Source of the DNA: Dendrolimus kikuchii | Taxonomy: Eukaryota; Arthropoda; Insecta; Lepidoptera; Lasiocampidae | Direction: 5' to 3' | Assembly: GCA_019925095.2 (NCBI GenBank) | Contig: CM034394.1 | Location: 10,242,272-10,306,271, forward strand | DNA: 64,000 bases | Shown: piece after piece, positions 32,801 through 43,399 of the stretch | Position numbering within the stretch: the stretch's first letter is position 1 | How the letters are laid out: each line of letters opens with the position of its first letter | Notes under the pieces: generated by a model | The model's database searches: none | Seen by the model: only the letters and a program-made list of their open reading frames with translations | Told to the model about the DNA's origin: nothing | Program-made: the position numbers and the translations under genes

Positions 32801-34892
32801 TGAGCACATCCAGAAAAGCTAATTTATGGTTTGCCTCTAGTTCCATAGTAAATTTAATATTACTGCTAATAGAATTGAGATGATCTAGAAATGCAGAGAC
32901 TTTATCGTTTGGGAGGACGGTAAAAGTATCGTCTACGTACCTTTTATACATCTTCGTTTTAGCCGGAGCGGTATCCTGTGCCTTTTGCTCGAAGTCTTCC
33001 ATAAAAATGTCAGCCACGACAGGAGACACCGGTGAGCCCATGGCCACACCGTTGATTTGGTCGTAGAAGCCGTAGTCCCACAGGAAATAGCCTGATGTGA
33101 GGCAATGTTTTAGAAGGTCTGCATATTCTTCAGGCATATCATTATCTATTAGCTTTCTTTTGTCAATCTCAATGCAGTCTTCCACTGGTAAACTGGTAAA
33201 TAAGGACTGGACATCAAAACTGACTAGTACTTCATTCTCAGCCAATGTCGAATTTTCAATGGCACTGATGAAGACGAAGGAATCCTTGAGATGGTAGGGT
33301 GTGTTGCCGCGGAGATTGTTGAGTATCTTCGCAAGATGTTGTGCCAATCTGTATGTTGGTGAGTCAAGCTGGCTAACTATAGGGCGGGCGCAAGGGGATG
33401 TTGTTTTTGTGAAGTTTAGATCAAGTTTAGAGGTAGATCAAGCTGTAAAGATGACCCGCGTTCTGGGTTCAACTGAAGAAAATGTCAAAAAGGTTGAGAA
33501 TCTGGTTTTGGAAGACAGAAGGGTAACTATAAAACATAGGTATAGCTGAGATCCTAAAGATATCTTTCAGTAGCGTTCAATCCGTTTTAATTGATTCACT
33601 GGGGTTCAAAAAAGTATCGGCAAGATGGGTGTCACGAATGTTATACGACGAAAACAAAAAAGCCACGTTTTTAAGGTAATTTCTAAGCGTAATCTCGAAA
33701 TATTCCAGCGTGATTCGAATGATTTTTGCCGTCGCCTTATCATCATGGAGAAAACGTGGGTCCGTCCACCATTTCAATCCTGAAACTACGAAACAAATCA
33801 TGTCTTGGAAACGATCATCCTTTCCATCCATTAAGAAATTTCGAGTTACTGCTACCGCTGGCAAAGTTATGGCCCCAGTGTTTTGGGATAGTGAAGGCAT
33901 CCTTCTTATTAATTACATGTCAGAAGGCCAGACGATTACTGGACCGTGTTATGCAAATTTAATTTTCGAAAGTGCATGAAGCAATTAAAGAAAAACGTCG
34001 CGGAAAACTATCGTTGGACGTGTTGTTTTTTCACAATAAACCTTCCGCTCATCGATCGGGAGTTGCGCTAAACGCAATCCGCTGTGCTGGCTTCAATCTC
34101 CTTGACTACCCACTATATTCTCTGGACTTAGCTCCAAGTGATTTTCACTTATTCCCAAAATTAAAAGAGAAAGACGGCAATGACGCGGTTATGGCTGCCG
34201 TAGAGGAGTTTTTAGAGGCTCAGAAAAAACAATTTTTTCGCAAGGAATAAGGAAGTTACAAACCCGTTATTCTAAATGCATTGCATTGGAGGGAGATTAT
34301 GTAGAAAAATAAAATATTTTGTTAAATTTTTTGCATTTTTTAATATTGATTTCAAGAACTTTTTGATTCAACCAGGTATTGATCAACTGCTTCTTTAAAA
34401 AAATATATTATGTAAGACATATATTTTTTAAGTATTGCAACAGTTCCAAATAAATAAAACTGTTTCGGTCATTTTTCATTACATACTTAATATGTCCAAG
34501 TTTTTTGTTTCACTCGTATTTGTGCTCTATGCATTGAGATATAATATGATCTAAGGCCCTATGTAAGATTTGTTCTAAGAACCAAATAAATTTCCAATAG
34601 AGAAATCTCATCGGCGCCTCGGCTGTTTCAAATCGAGGGCTTGGAATTCCGAACGGATCCGTATCCACATGACTTTGGCAGTTTTGAATACAATAAGGAC
34701 GGAAAGCCGATCCAATACTTCGACGTCCTACATCCTTCATCGAAGGGGTACAATGTGGTACGCATTCGGGTGGTATCTAACTGGGGACACCCGGTTTACA
34801 CGTGTGTGTACCGTGTAAGAGTTCACGGAGAGCTGGTTTCTGGACAGGTACCCCGGAGCGATGAAGCCCATTCGCGCATTGAAAATGAGTGA
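27847..34892 (+). CDS. SUN-domain protein, SPAG4-like (4 exons)
   Basis: SUN proteins sit in the inner nuclear membrane and bind KASH proteins in the perinuclear space to form LINC bridges; short SPAG4-type members act in sperm. Exons are 27847-28041, 30007-30165, 30835-31121 and 34601-34892, in phase, giving 310 aa. The N-terminal 19 residues are acidic (MSDEDEV). One TM helix follows at about 20-38, then a short coiled-coil region at about 66-110 (HKMLQSEMERLSTVLP). The SUN domain runs from about 121 to 295: DYALETAGARVL, MIRPGTLPGECWAFKG, VSVEHIPPHISPTREISSAP, FGSFEYNKDGKPIQYFDV, VSNWGHPVYTCVYRVRVHGE. The lumenal part is much shorter than in SUN1/2, hence the SPAG4-like call. Introns 1 and 3 hold mariners. 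AATAAA at 35232-35237 is a likely poly(A) signal. Orthology to a particular fly gene was not tested. Confidence 0.93.
28170..28500 (+). repeat. CCCGCGGG dispersed repeat, copy in SUN-gene intron 1
   Basis: Shares 'attcacgtaaaaaatctg', 'acgatagcttaca', 'cccgcgggaatttcaagt' and 'gatatcctagtatat' with the copies at 4990-5621 and 7664-8198. It begins about 130 bp after exon 1. Confidence 0.6.
28800..29641 (-). pseudogene. Broken mariner transposase (family M2, copy A)
   Basis: Two overlapping frames make up the reading. The first, 29641-29087, carries the HTH region (IAKILKISFGRVQSILIDSL) and the first catalytic Asp in VTVDGTW (usual form GDETW). The second, 29373-28867, carries FLHDNTPAHRS. A third frame near 28880-28820 carries the last motif PDLAPSDF. 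The protein is therefore split by frameshifts and inactive. Confidence 0.8.
29837..29892. repeat. (TA)n microsatellite
   Basis: About 55 bp of nearly perfect TA repeat inside the right end of the mariner at 28604-29920. It is a likely length-variable site and gives a spurious open frame rich in Ile-Tyr. Confidence 0.9.
31624..33428 (-). mobile_element. Penelope-like retroelement, 5'-truncated, 13-bp target duplication
   Basis: Direct repeats AGAGGTAGATCAA at 31611-31623 and 33429-33441 bound the insert, which interrupts the mariner. The minus strand encodes reverse transcriptase followed by a GIY-YIG endonuclease, the domain order specific to Penelope-like elements. RT motifs seen are PIVSQLDSPTYRLAQHL at the truncated 5' end, VSFDVQSLFTSLPVE, GVAMGSPVSPVVADIF, the catalytic YVDD in KRYVDDTF, and FLDVLILRNPD. 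The endonuclease motif is VYKLDCECGLSYIGQTKRS. A frameshift near 32430 separates the two frames (33347-32373 and 32545-32036). The non-coding 3' end holds 'cgacgtttcggccac'. Confidence 0.93.
32036..33410 (-). pseudogene. Penelope RT plus GIY-YIG endonuclease, frameshifted
   Basis: About 455 codons in two frames. The RT part is intact in its palm motifs, including the YVDD aspartates. The endonuclease part keeps the Cys-x-Cys before the YIG motif and the Arg of TRVKEH. The N-terminal region of the full protein is missing because the insertion is 5'-truncated. With the single frameshift near 32430 it cannot give one full-length product. Confidence 0.85.
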
Positions 34893-35930
34893 TTTTCTTA
34901 CAATGTACCAATTTATTTATTACGTAAGGTTATGTGTTTATTCTATTGAATTTTTAAAGAGTATTTAGTCAATCATGTGAACTTTAATATCGTATACTTA
35001 TATAACACATTTTGCGCGCCAAACTATATGTCTTCTCCAGATTAACCGCAGAAGATTGCGCAATAAGTAACTGCTTTCGCATCAAAAGAGACGCTTTATT
35101 TTCATATAACAATATAGCGTAGCTATTTACCTATTACTTAACAAGTGGCAAGCTATTTTGGTGGGGATTGTGATGGATTACTTGTATAAATTGCTATTTT
35201 TTTATTTTACGTTACATGAATCATAAGATACAATAAATGTGTATTTATTTAAACTCTGTTTTATTTTAAATTTATTATACCTAATAAGTGCCTGTTAGTG
35301 AGACTATAAACCCACTGCTGGTTATAGGCCACCTATTTCAAAGGTACCGACGGAATATCCGTTAAGATCGTCTAAGGCGGACTAATGACAATGTTTATTT
35401 ATTTAAGCACAAAAAGATTATAATCATCAAAATTAAATAATAACAGTCTTATTCATAGAGAGTTAGAGTAAGTTTGAACGCTTCTTTATGGTTCATTAAG
35501 AAGCGTTCGAACTTTCTCTAACTCTCTATGAATATGACCGTAATAATGTAATGTACAGGGCCATATTGTAATCCAAAATGTGTGCTAATTAGAAAAACGA
35601 CAAAATATATATTATAAAGAAAGTTGTTCAGAATTCTTTTTACAAATATAAATATCAATAGTGACGAAAAACTCGACAATAGATATTATAACGAATATTT
35701 GTGTGAGTTCATTATAAAGGCGACACATTCAAACGAATCAATTTAAATAAGAAGTATTGTTACGATACACTTGAAGGCAAAAAGAGACTGCTGGTTTTCT
35801 ACATCGATAATAATAATGGGTTATCATCGATGTTGATGATATAATTAATGTTGAGTAAGAACATTAAATAGGGTTAATCAATACGTCCATGTAAAATTTT
35901 GTGAAGTGAGACAAGGTCTGTAATGATTTT
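34893..35930. other. SUN-gene 3' UTR and AT-rich spacer
   Basis: Contains the likely poly(A) signal AATAAA at 35232-35237, a MITE hairpin at 35441-35541, and AT-rich DNA with no recognisable gene. Confidence 0.6.
35441..35541. mobile_element. ~100-bp MITE hairpin
   Basis: Left arm 35448-35486 ('cttattcatagagagttaga...') pairs nearly perfectly with right arm 35498-35535 across an 11-nt loop. Flanking 'acagtc' and 'gaccgt' extend the pairing weakly. A related hairpin sits at 38346-38437. Confidence 0.8.
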
Positions 35931-37380
35931 ACGATTTTCTAGGGAGGACAGAGATAATATTTAAGACGATCATGATACGTTTTAAGAGTTCTAATTAAAT
36001 TACATCTATATGATATGATTCGCAATGCTTTCTTCTTTACACGCTCAATGCGATCGATGTGTAATGCATAATGAGGAGACGAGACACAGGAATTATATTC
36101 TAAAACACATTTTCTTAATGTGTAGTATAAATGAATAAAGCTCGTGGGCTTTTTAAAGCCATGAGTAAACCTACATATAAATCCTAAAAGACTGGACCGT
36201 CTCACAATATGGTCATATTGCGAGTAACGGTAAGATTATCATTAAAAAAAACACTAAGGTATTTTGCTGATGTGGTGCGTTTTGGCATATGATTATATAG
36301 AATAATTAAAATCAATCTTATTAACTTCATTTGTGAATGAAATTATATGACATTGTTCTATATGGAGAAACACTTTATTTAACTGGCATCAATTAGAAGT
36401 GGTATCAAGGTCTCGCAGGAGTTTCATAGCATCATACAAGCTGGAATATAATGTATACATTTTAAGATTACCAACATACATAAGTGTAGGACAAGATAAA
36501 CATTCAATTAAACCATTCACAAATACAACAAAGAGCAATGGACCTAGATGAGAACCTTGGGGAACACCAGAAGTAACTAGTACAGGAGAAGAAGTAATAC
36601 CCTTAAGAGCAACTAACTGACTTCTATAACTAAGATAAGATTTTATCCATCGGAGGTTACCGTGTGTGTCTATATTTCAATTTTGTTACATAATATGAAA
36701 TAATCCACTTTTTCAAAAGATTTAGTTTTAACTTTTCTAAAAAAGTCAGTATGTTGTACAACTATACTACTGACTACTAGTAACTACTGACTCAGTAGTC
36801 AACTTGATTTTTTTTTATGTTTAAGGCTTGGCAACTAGGCCTTTAAGCCAGGCGCCGTTGTATTGTAGGCTACAATCGACGTCATTCAACGGTGTTTTTG
36901 TGAAAACTCGAAAGTCCACATTTGGCTATATAGTTCACATTTCTCGCAAAAACACAATTACTACTCAAAAATCATAAATATCCTACAACTATTATTCATT
37001 TTAGAGTAATTTTACACATTTTTAGAAAATAAAACTGCACAGCATAACGTCCCCTTTCAGTTCCCGCCAAAAACTCCCGGTCAACTTGAATGTTTTTAGC
37101 AAATGATGAATAAATATAATTTTTATATTTGAAAGGTTAGTTGTAGTTGATTTATTTTTACAAATCCATGTTTATTACACGAAAGTAAGTGTTTTAAATG
37201 ATTATAAGAAGATTATAACAAGATAAGAGGCTAATTGGACGATAGTTATTACATTGTGTTTTATCACCCAATTTATGAACTGGGATATTGTGAGTAATTC
37301 TCCAAACCATAGAAAAACTGTTGTGTGCAGGTAGTCCAGGTTTTCTTACGATGTTCTCTTTTAAGGTCATCACGTGATAA
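35930..37380 (-). pseudogene. Decayed non-LTR retrotransposon (LINE) reverse transcriptase
   Basis: Reading the minus strand, 'NYRPISLLS' near 37.24 kb, SGVPQGSHLGPLLFVVFVN near 36.55 kb, a degenerate catalytic box (YVGNLK for the usual YADDLK) near 36.47 kb, and a C-terminal block YTLRKCVLEYNSCVSSPHYA then HIDRIERVKKKALRIISY at 36205-35939 follow one another in the correct order for a CR1/Jockey-type RT. Frames shift repeatedly and stops are frequent. A 270-bp retroposon interrupts it at 36808-37079. Confidence 0.8.
36808..37079 (-). mobile_element. ~270-bp retroposon, copy 2, with 10-bp target-site duplication
   Basis: Direct repeats GTCAACTTGA at 36798-36807 and 37080-37089 flank the insert. 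On the minus strand it starts CGGGAGTTTTTGGCGGGAAC and ends in GCCTTAAACAT plus ten A residues. The body is near-identical to 10855-11125. It interrupts the decayed LINE, so it inserted after that element had entered. Confidence 0.88.
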
Positions 37381-38630
37381 TATAATTGAAACAGTTTATG
37401 AATATTAAGTTAAAAAATCACACGAGGTGCATGCATCATCATCATCATTACTTTAGCGTTGAATCCTGATTACACTCGAAGGTCCGCTTTACAGTGTGTC
37501 CTATATCTTCTTCAAATACAAGTCATGACATGGCTGCTTCAGCTAAAGAGTGCTTAGTTATGAAATAAAGCTTTTCTGATTTATTTGAAATATTACAATT
37601 TTCATTCCTTTTCATGTCCTATATCGACGACGCTCTGTCAGTGTAAGACCTTGTAACTACATTTTTTGGTGACATTATTTTAGTCGTCCGGTTACCGGAC
37701 GGTTATTATTCATCCGGTTAATGGACGACTAGACACTTCATTATTTTATTGCCAAAATTGTTACATATTACAATGACATGTATATTATATCACAATTTTG
37801 ATGAAAAAAATATCACCAAAAATGTATTTATAAGATCCTGCAGTAAAGCCAAGGATAAGTATGGTGCAAAACATAAATATTTTAAACAGAAGTAATTTTT
37901 TATTTGAGTTATGTCGAAGCCATTAAAGCCAGGTGCCTGGCTGCCCGGTTACATAGCCTATTGTGTTGCACAAAACGGGTGAAAGCCAAAACCATACGGT
38001 GATGTTAATCTGGGTGTCCAGCAGCCGAATGCTATAAAATCGGCCATTGTCCACTGGAAAAAGCTACAAAGAACATAAATTAAAATGAGCAAAGTGATCA
38101 TGAGCCCCCGCCGCGCCGCACTAATGGGTTGACCGTTCCAACTTTGATGCTTTGTACTGACGCGAGATGTATGCCTTTGCGCGACATAATAAAGGGACAG
38201 TATATTTTATAAATTACAGCCTCACAAAGAACGTAACATTGCAAAATTGTAGTTATGTCACATTTCTTTGGCAGGTACCAGAATCTATACAGGTAACTGG
38301 TATATTTTTCTTATACGCATATTCTCCAAACGGATAGGTAGAAACTAACGGTCAGTTAAAAAGTAAGTTTGTAGGCTTCTTTAAGAATCTTAAAGAAGCC
38401 TACACACTTACTCTAACTCAATATGAAAAAGACCGTAAGGATCTCCATTTGCTACGATCTTGGCATACATTTTCTCGCTTGATAAGTATAAGTACTTTTA
38501 TTAACCGCTTCACTCAAGCATGACAATTTAATTCTATCCGAGTTTGATACAACATCTCAATGACTTGGTCGTGGTAAGTTTTACATATTTAGTATATTAC
38601 ATTATACCTACACCATACAAATGCCCCCAT
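37380..38630. other. Spacer with palindrome, short ORF and MITE hairpin
   Basis: Holds a CATCAT run at 37434-37449, a CCGG-rich palindrome at 37681-37731, an ATG frame at 37911-38078 with one internal TGA, and a hairpin at 38346-38437 whose arms at 38363-38385 and 38389-38411 pair and which is related to 35441-35541. No confident gene was found. Confidence 0.5.
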
Positions 38631-38632
38631 TT

Positions 38633-38860
38633 GCCAGGTGGTAGGGTATTTTCCCGACTGGATGGTTACCACCCTTGGTCTAGAGTACGTCGCCATAACA
38701 ACCTTGAGTTGTGTTCTGGCATTAGTGACCAGGTTCCAGTTCCTTAAGAGAGCAGCAGCGCATTTGTAGCATCTTTGGTGTTGCAAATGTCCATAGGCGA
38801 TGGTAACCGCATTCCATCATGTGGGCCGTCTGCCTGTCTGCTGAACTCTTGTTTTTCTTA
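38633..38860 (+). repeat. SINE-like repeat, family S, copy 1
   Basis: Starts 'gccaggtggtagggtatt' and contains 'ggatggttaccaccc', 'tggcattagtgaccaggttc', 'agagcagcagcgcatttgta', 'atgtccataggcgatggtaa' and 'tgcctgtctgctgaactc'. The same words in the same order occur at 39628-39929, 44643-44949 and 62199-62436. It is non-coding; open frames through it are incidental. Confidence 0.85.
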
Positions 38861-39627
38861 AAAAATTATGCTTAACAAATTCCTTTCTAAATATTTTTTA
38901 ATAATAACTTAAATACTTTAATGTCGTAAGTACATCACTGTGCTACATGTTTAAAAATAACATCTATATCGAAGTAATTTCAATCAGGAGCGGAAAATCG
39001 AGATCATTACGCTGCTGAATTGAAATCGAAGAAGGCGTCACGCAACGGACACAATTAGGCCTGCGATCTCATTCTTTCCACGAGTTAGTTTTGTAAGGAT
39101 CCTTTCACTTTGACAAATAGACCCGAATCGTAAAGGGTGAAAGCACTTCTCCATGAAATTTATTCTTTTCTACCGGCACCGCCTACGAGTACACTACTCA
39201 ATATTAATGATGTGATCTTAGTTCAAGCGTTTGTGCCAGTCTCCACTTGACATGTATTAATGAACAGCATTTGTGCCCAGATTCGGGAGCTGGTCACCTA
39301 TTTCGCTAGGCAACGGTGTGTAACTTAACCATTAGCGCAATCATTACTTGATATGTTGCCTGGTTATAAAATGTATATTACATTTTATACACATAAATGT
39401 GTATTACGCCTGTATCTCATATGGGTAGGGACAGACGATGGGTTTGCACTTGCCACGACCTTGAAGTGTGTCTCTTCATTAATTTTCATTACATTCTTTA
39501 TACGTGCATGTTTATTTGATGAGGTTTATACCTGATTATTGTTTAAAATATTTGTGATTTGGTCATGATAAGTAAATATGTCGCGATCTACCGGCACCAA
39601 AACTACCATCATATAATTCAATCCAAG

Positions 39628-39929
39628 CAGGAACGGAGGAAGAATACAAATCCCTGCGGCGGGCGGCCTGTCGTAAGAGACGACAAAACAACTTTCAGCC
39701 ACGTGGTAGGGCATTTGCCCGTCTGGATGGCTACCACCCGTGGTTTAGAGTATGCCGCAATAACAACCTTGTGTAGTCTTCCGGCATTAGTGGCCAGGTT
39801 TCTGTCCGTATTTCCAGGCCGGCAGCACATTGGTAACACCTTTGATTTTACAAATGTCCGTAGGCGACGGTAACCACTTTCCAATAGGTAGGCTGTCTCT
39901 CTGTCTGTTGTACTCCCTTAATAAAAAAG
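39628..39929 (+). repeat. SINE-like repeat, family S, copy 2 (longer form)
   Basis: Includes an extra 5' segment, 'aggaacggaggaagaatac' and 'gcggcctgtcgtaagaga', absent from copies 1 and 4 and present in copy 3. The end is 'ctcccttaataaaaaaga'. Copies starting at different points suggest 5' truncation of a longer parent, such as a LINE 3' end. Confidence 0.85.
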
Positions 39930-42011
39930 AACCATCTACACGGCTAATCATACATAATTATTGTTAGTTCCCTTTTATTTATTCTCTCTACATGCCCAAA
40001 CCGCCTGGACATTCCTTTTTCAACATAGGTGGAAAATTAAATGTTCTTTTCGTCAACATCTTTCAATGCACAAGGTTCCTTAATTACAGTGTTTCTTATT
40101 TTATCTTTTAACTAACTTCACATATACTTCTAATACTCTCATTTCAACTGCGTTAACTCATGTTTCTGCCATACATTGGTATATCTAGGTTTCACTGCCC
40201 TTCTTTAATGCTGACACCAATACTTTTAATGGACAGCCAAACGTGCCTTTACATACATTTCCTAAGTTTATTTGTTTTTCTATGACGTAATATTTCCGCG
40301 TCGTCTATAAAAATAATTTAACTAATGCGTATATCAGCGACTAATTTTTATAAATTGCTGTATGAAAAATGGGTAAGTAATTTCAATATCTAGAAAACAG
40401 ATAACAATTTTAAAATAATACTTAATATTAAGGAGTTACAAGTTATTATTACATACTATAGTTTAAAGGCCGGTAATTTGATCAGTAAGCCTTTGTGATC
40501 AGTCACCACGTTATAATTGGTGGTATTGGGCACAAAGAGCGCATTGTGTGTGCCGCCAAAATATTGAACAATATTAATAACCGCTTTTGGTCTGTCGCTC
40601 GTGAAAGGATTGTGCTGGTAAAGGATTGTTTGAGATGTGCCTTGCAGAAAATAGTCGGCGGTGCGTGCAGCGCGCTTCCGCAACTGAAGCAGCCTAAAAT
40701 ATAAGCTGTAGCGTAAGCGGGAAGTAACATGAATCTAGAATTGAGAATTTAACCTGTTTTTCTCACTCGGATTTTTTGTGGTATTGTAGAGAAAAATACA
40801 TTTGTTGCTCGTATTATTTCATTTAGTCCCTGTCGAACTTTATTGTCTCACTGCATTAACTGAGGAAACACTGAATATTTTATCTTGAATAAAAAGAATC
40901 TCTCTTGGTGGTCTTTATCTATGGCCATTAGAGACGGCGATGAGGTTGGTGCTTTGAGAAACCTCTTTGCCCCGGCTTCAACTCGGTGGACAACTACCCG
41001 CTGGTGGCAGATTTCCGCGCTTTTCCGTATAATGGTGGTCTCTCAATGGTTCTCATCTGCGTATAAGTCTTTAGTTGTGGCCGTCTGTGACTTCTGGTGG
41101 AGGAACATTCTACGCGTCAATACCGCCAGAAATTGTTTACACTGGGTTTGGTGTACACATCGTGGGTAATTACACCGTTTCTGGCGAGCAGATTGGCTTC
41201 TGTGCACAGTCACAGGTGATGTGTTGCCAAGCACAGCTGGTGTTATATATATGTTGCTATGTAGTTTGAGACGGATTTCATATAATACTTATTTTGTATA
41301 GAGATTTTTTCACAACTTATTATTTATATTGTATATAAATATCAATACTTTTGTTTGTGTTTCTTTACCCTTTGACAGGAATATAATTTTTTTGTAGTCT
41401 GGGTTATAAGCCATTTATGATTATTTGCATCTGCATCAAACCTTACTTCATTTCGAGTTACAAGACCCGATCTTTTTATTCTTTACTACCTCAAAGGTGT
41501 CTTGGAAACTAACATTTTATTAAATCTACACTGACGCCAAGGAGGCATTATTATTTTGTTTCCAATGTCAATTGTATTACGATAGGTAATAAATACCATT
41601 AAGCTATGTAGTTTATTTTTTTACAACACTTGGCGGATATTGTGATCACTAATCATTAATTTTATCGCTCTACAAAGGCGTAATAGTTTACTCAGACTAG
41701 ACCCAGCCTCGTCTCACTCCAAGGACGTGCGTTCGAATTTTGGTTCGAGAGCACGACCACTTGTACCTAATCTGCATGTTGTTATGATAAGCTACTTATA
41801 TGATGTCTTATCATAAGTGCGTGTTTAAAATTATGTTTGTTTTAACCAAAGTTCGTCTCAAACAGACTCCGAAATGACTCAATGAATTTCAATAAACATT
41901 TAAGAATTAAAACAGTTTCTTTATAAAACTATAAAAAAAAATCTGTGTATGTTGCATTTTGATATCTCGTGAGGTTAAAACAAATATGAAAATAAGAACA
42001 AATTTTCGTGC

Positions 42012-42050
42012 GAACGAAGTGGCGGGCACAGCTGCTAGTTCATATAATAA
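42012..42050. repeat. Short repeat end
   Basis: The phrase 'cgaagtggcgggcacagctgctagt' style end resembles the closing segment of the CCCGCGGG repeat family ('cgaaatggcgggcatatcctagt' at about 5147). It is a small relic. Confidence 0.4.
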
Positions 42051-42558
42051 ATTTGAAACAAAGCAGACATGTATTCTAATTAAATACGCATTTATATTGT
42101 CTTTTAGTTTTTGATACATTGAATAATAAATGTGCTGCGAGAAATAAATCTTTGTACCACAGGCAAGCGTAGGTAATGCGTGGGTAGGTGTCGCCTGGGG
42201 ATATTCGTTTTAAATAGTCTGCGAAGGTATTGTTTGGGCGACAGGCTTTGTCCCGTCGCATCAAAAATACTCTCGTGTTCGCTTCACTAAGTTCGGTGAA
42301 TGTCGCGTTCAGGAAATACGATTTTAACTGTGAAAACATCGGAATTACTAGTCATCGTGGTACACTCCATTGCCTTTGGGCAAAAGGGGTTTGTTGGCCT
42401 ACCCCTACTATTCTATCTTAAACTGTTTTATCTAAACAGCCTAAACAGTATTTATTTGTTCGAGGTTTTTTTCTTTGTCCTTTATAAAAATGTCACGAGA
42501 TGAATTTGCTATTGTACAGAAATGGTTATTAAGGCTTTGAAAGAATTTGTTGTGTATA

Positions 42559-42773
42559 TTAAGCCGCGTACTCACCTGTGAGCCGTAACCGTTGCAGTTA
42601 CTGTAACCAAAAATCACTGTGTGTACGTGGCTCACGAGCTCGAGGCGAGCGGCACGCTGAGCGCTCATAGCGAGTTGACAAAGCCAATATCAATGTCGGC
42701 GTACACATTAGACCATGTTACTTGTATCTGCTCGGTTAAAGTTACGGCTCGCAGATGAGTACGCAGCTTTATC
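42559..42773. mobile_element. ~215-bp MITE with 31-bp inverted ends
   Basis: The left end (42559-42589) starts TTAAGCCGCGTACTCACC and closes GAGCCGTAAC. The right end (42741-42771) is its near reverse complement, GTTACGGCTCGCAGATGAGT then ACGCAGCTTTA. A hexameric 'gctcg' palindrome region lies inside. There is no coding capacity; protein-like frames across it are incidental. Confidence 0.85.
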
Positions 42774-43399
42774 ATAGACTGCTCACAGAAAGAGGCAGCA
42801 GACAGGGAAAAGGTATACCCAGCTTCCTCAGTACTGATCCACTGCCGCAGACCAGGGCGTCGAAGGAGGAATTACCATCAACTTCTTTCACCCTGACTAC
42901 GGCCTTGGACGATGAGATGGGGAACTCACCGCTCCAATAAAAACCCTGAGAAGGCGCTGCGATGTGTTCCAGCGCGCGCGTCAATTGAAGTTGACAGAGA
43001 GGGCGCAATAACCAGTCTGCAAGATATGGGGCTCAATGAGCCGACGCCGTCAGGTGTATTGGAAGTATCTTCGGTTGTAGAGACGACATCATGGCGTTGC
43101 AATGGAATATCGGTGTGGTTATGTTGGTATGTCCGGGTATGCCATCGGGAGTTCAACTCTACACTTTACTGTCATTCTTGGGCGGTAGTGTGTCCATGCC
43201 GGATGTTGAAAAAAGGATTTTCTTCGCGGCTTTATTTGCACGACTCTGAATTCATTTTCCACAGCTTTAATATCAAGGCCGCGAGAAGGAGGAACAAACA
43301 AACAGCTATACAAATTAACTTGGACATTTATACATTACTAGTTATAGCTGGAAAGTCCGAATTTTGCTACCACGGCTAATCTAGTTTTGGCGAATTATG

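Larger units (their letters stand above)
31286..34376 (+). mobile_element. Mariner (family M2) split by a Penelope-like element, SUN-gene intron 3
   Basis: The left inverted repeat CGAGGGTGAATCAAAAAG starts at 31286 after TA (31284-31285). The right one ends at 34376 before TA (34377-34378), so the TA target duplication is intact. Transposase remnants are at about 31510-31620 (minus the insert) and 33429-34250: TRVLGSTEENVKKVENLVLE, then IAEILKISFSS, PSIKKFRVTATAGKVMAPVF and DLAPSDFHLFPKLKEKDG. Frameshifts and stops are numerous. It is oriented opposite to the copy in intron 1. Confidence 0.88.

Noticed and set aside
37434..37449. CATCAT microsatellite or CRISPR-like repeat
   Set aside because: A short trinucleotide run of five units. 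There is no spacer-repeat structure anywhere in the window, and the DNA is eukaryotic.
41690..41760. Second tRNA-like SINE around 'gtgcgttcgaattttgg'
   Set aside because: Only a weak B-box-like match with no A box at the right distance. Too little to call.
42600..42740. Protein-like minus-strand frame with a WSNVYADIDIGF stretch
   Set aside because: It lies between the two inverted ends of the MITE at 42559-42773, and no such protein is needed to explain the sequence.
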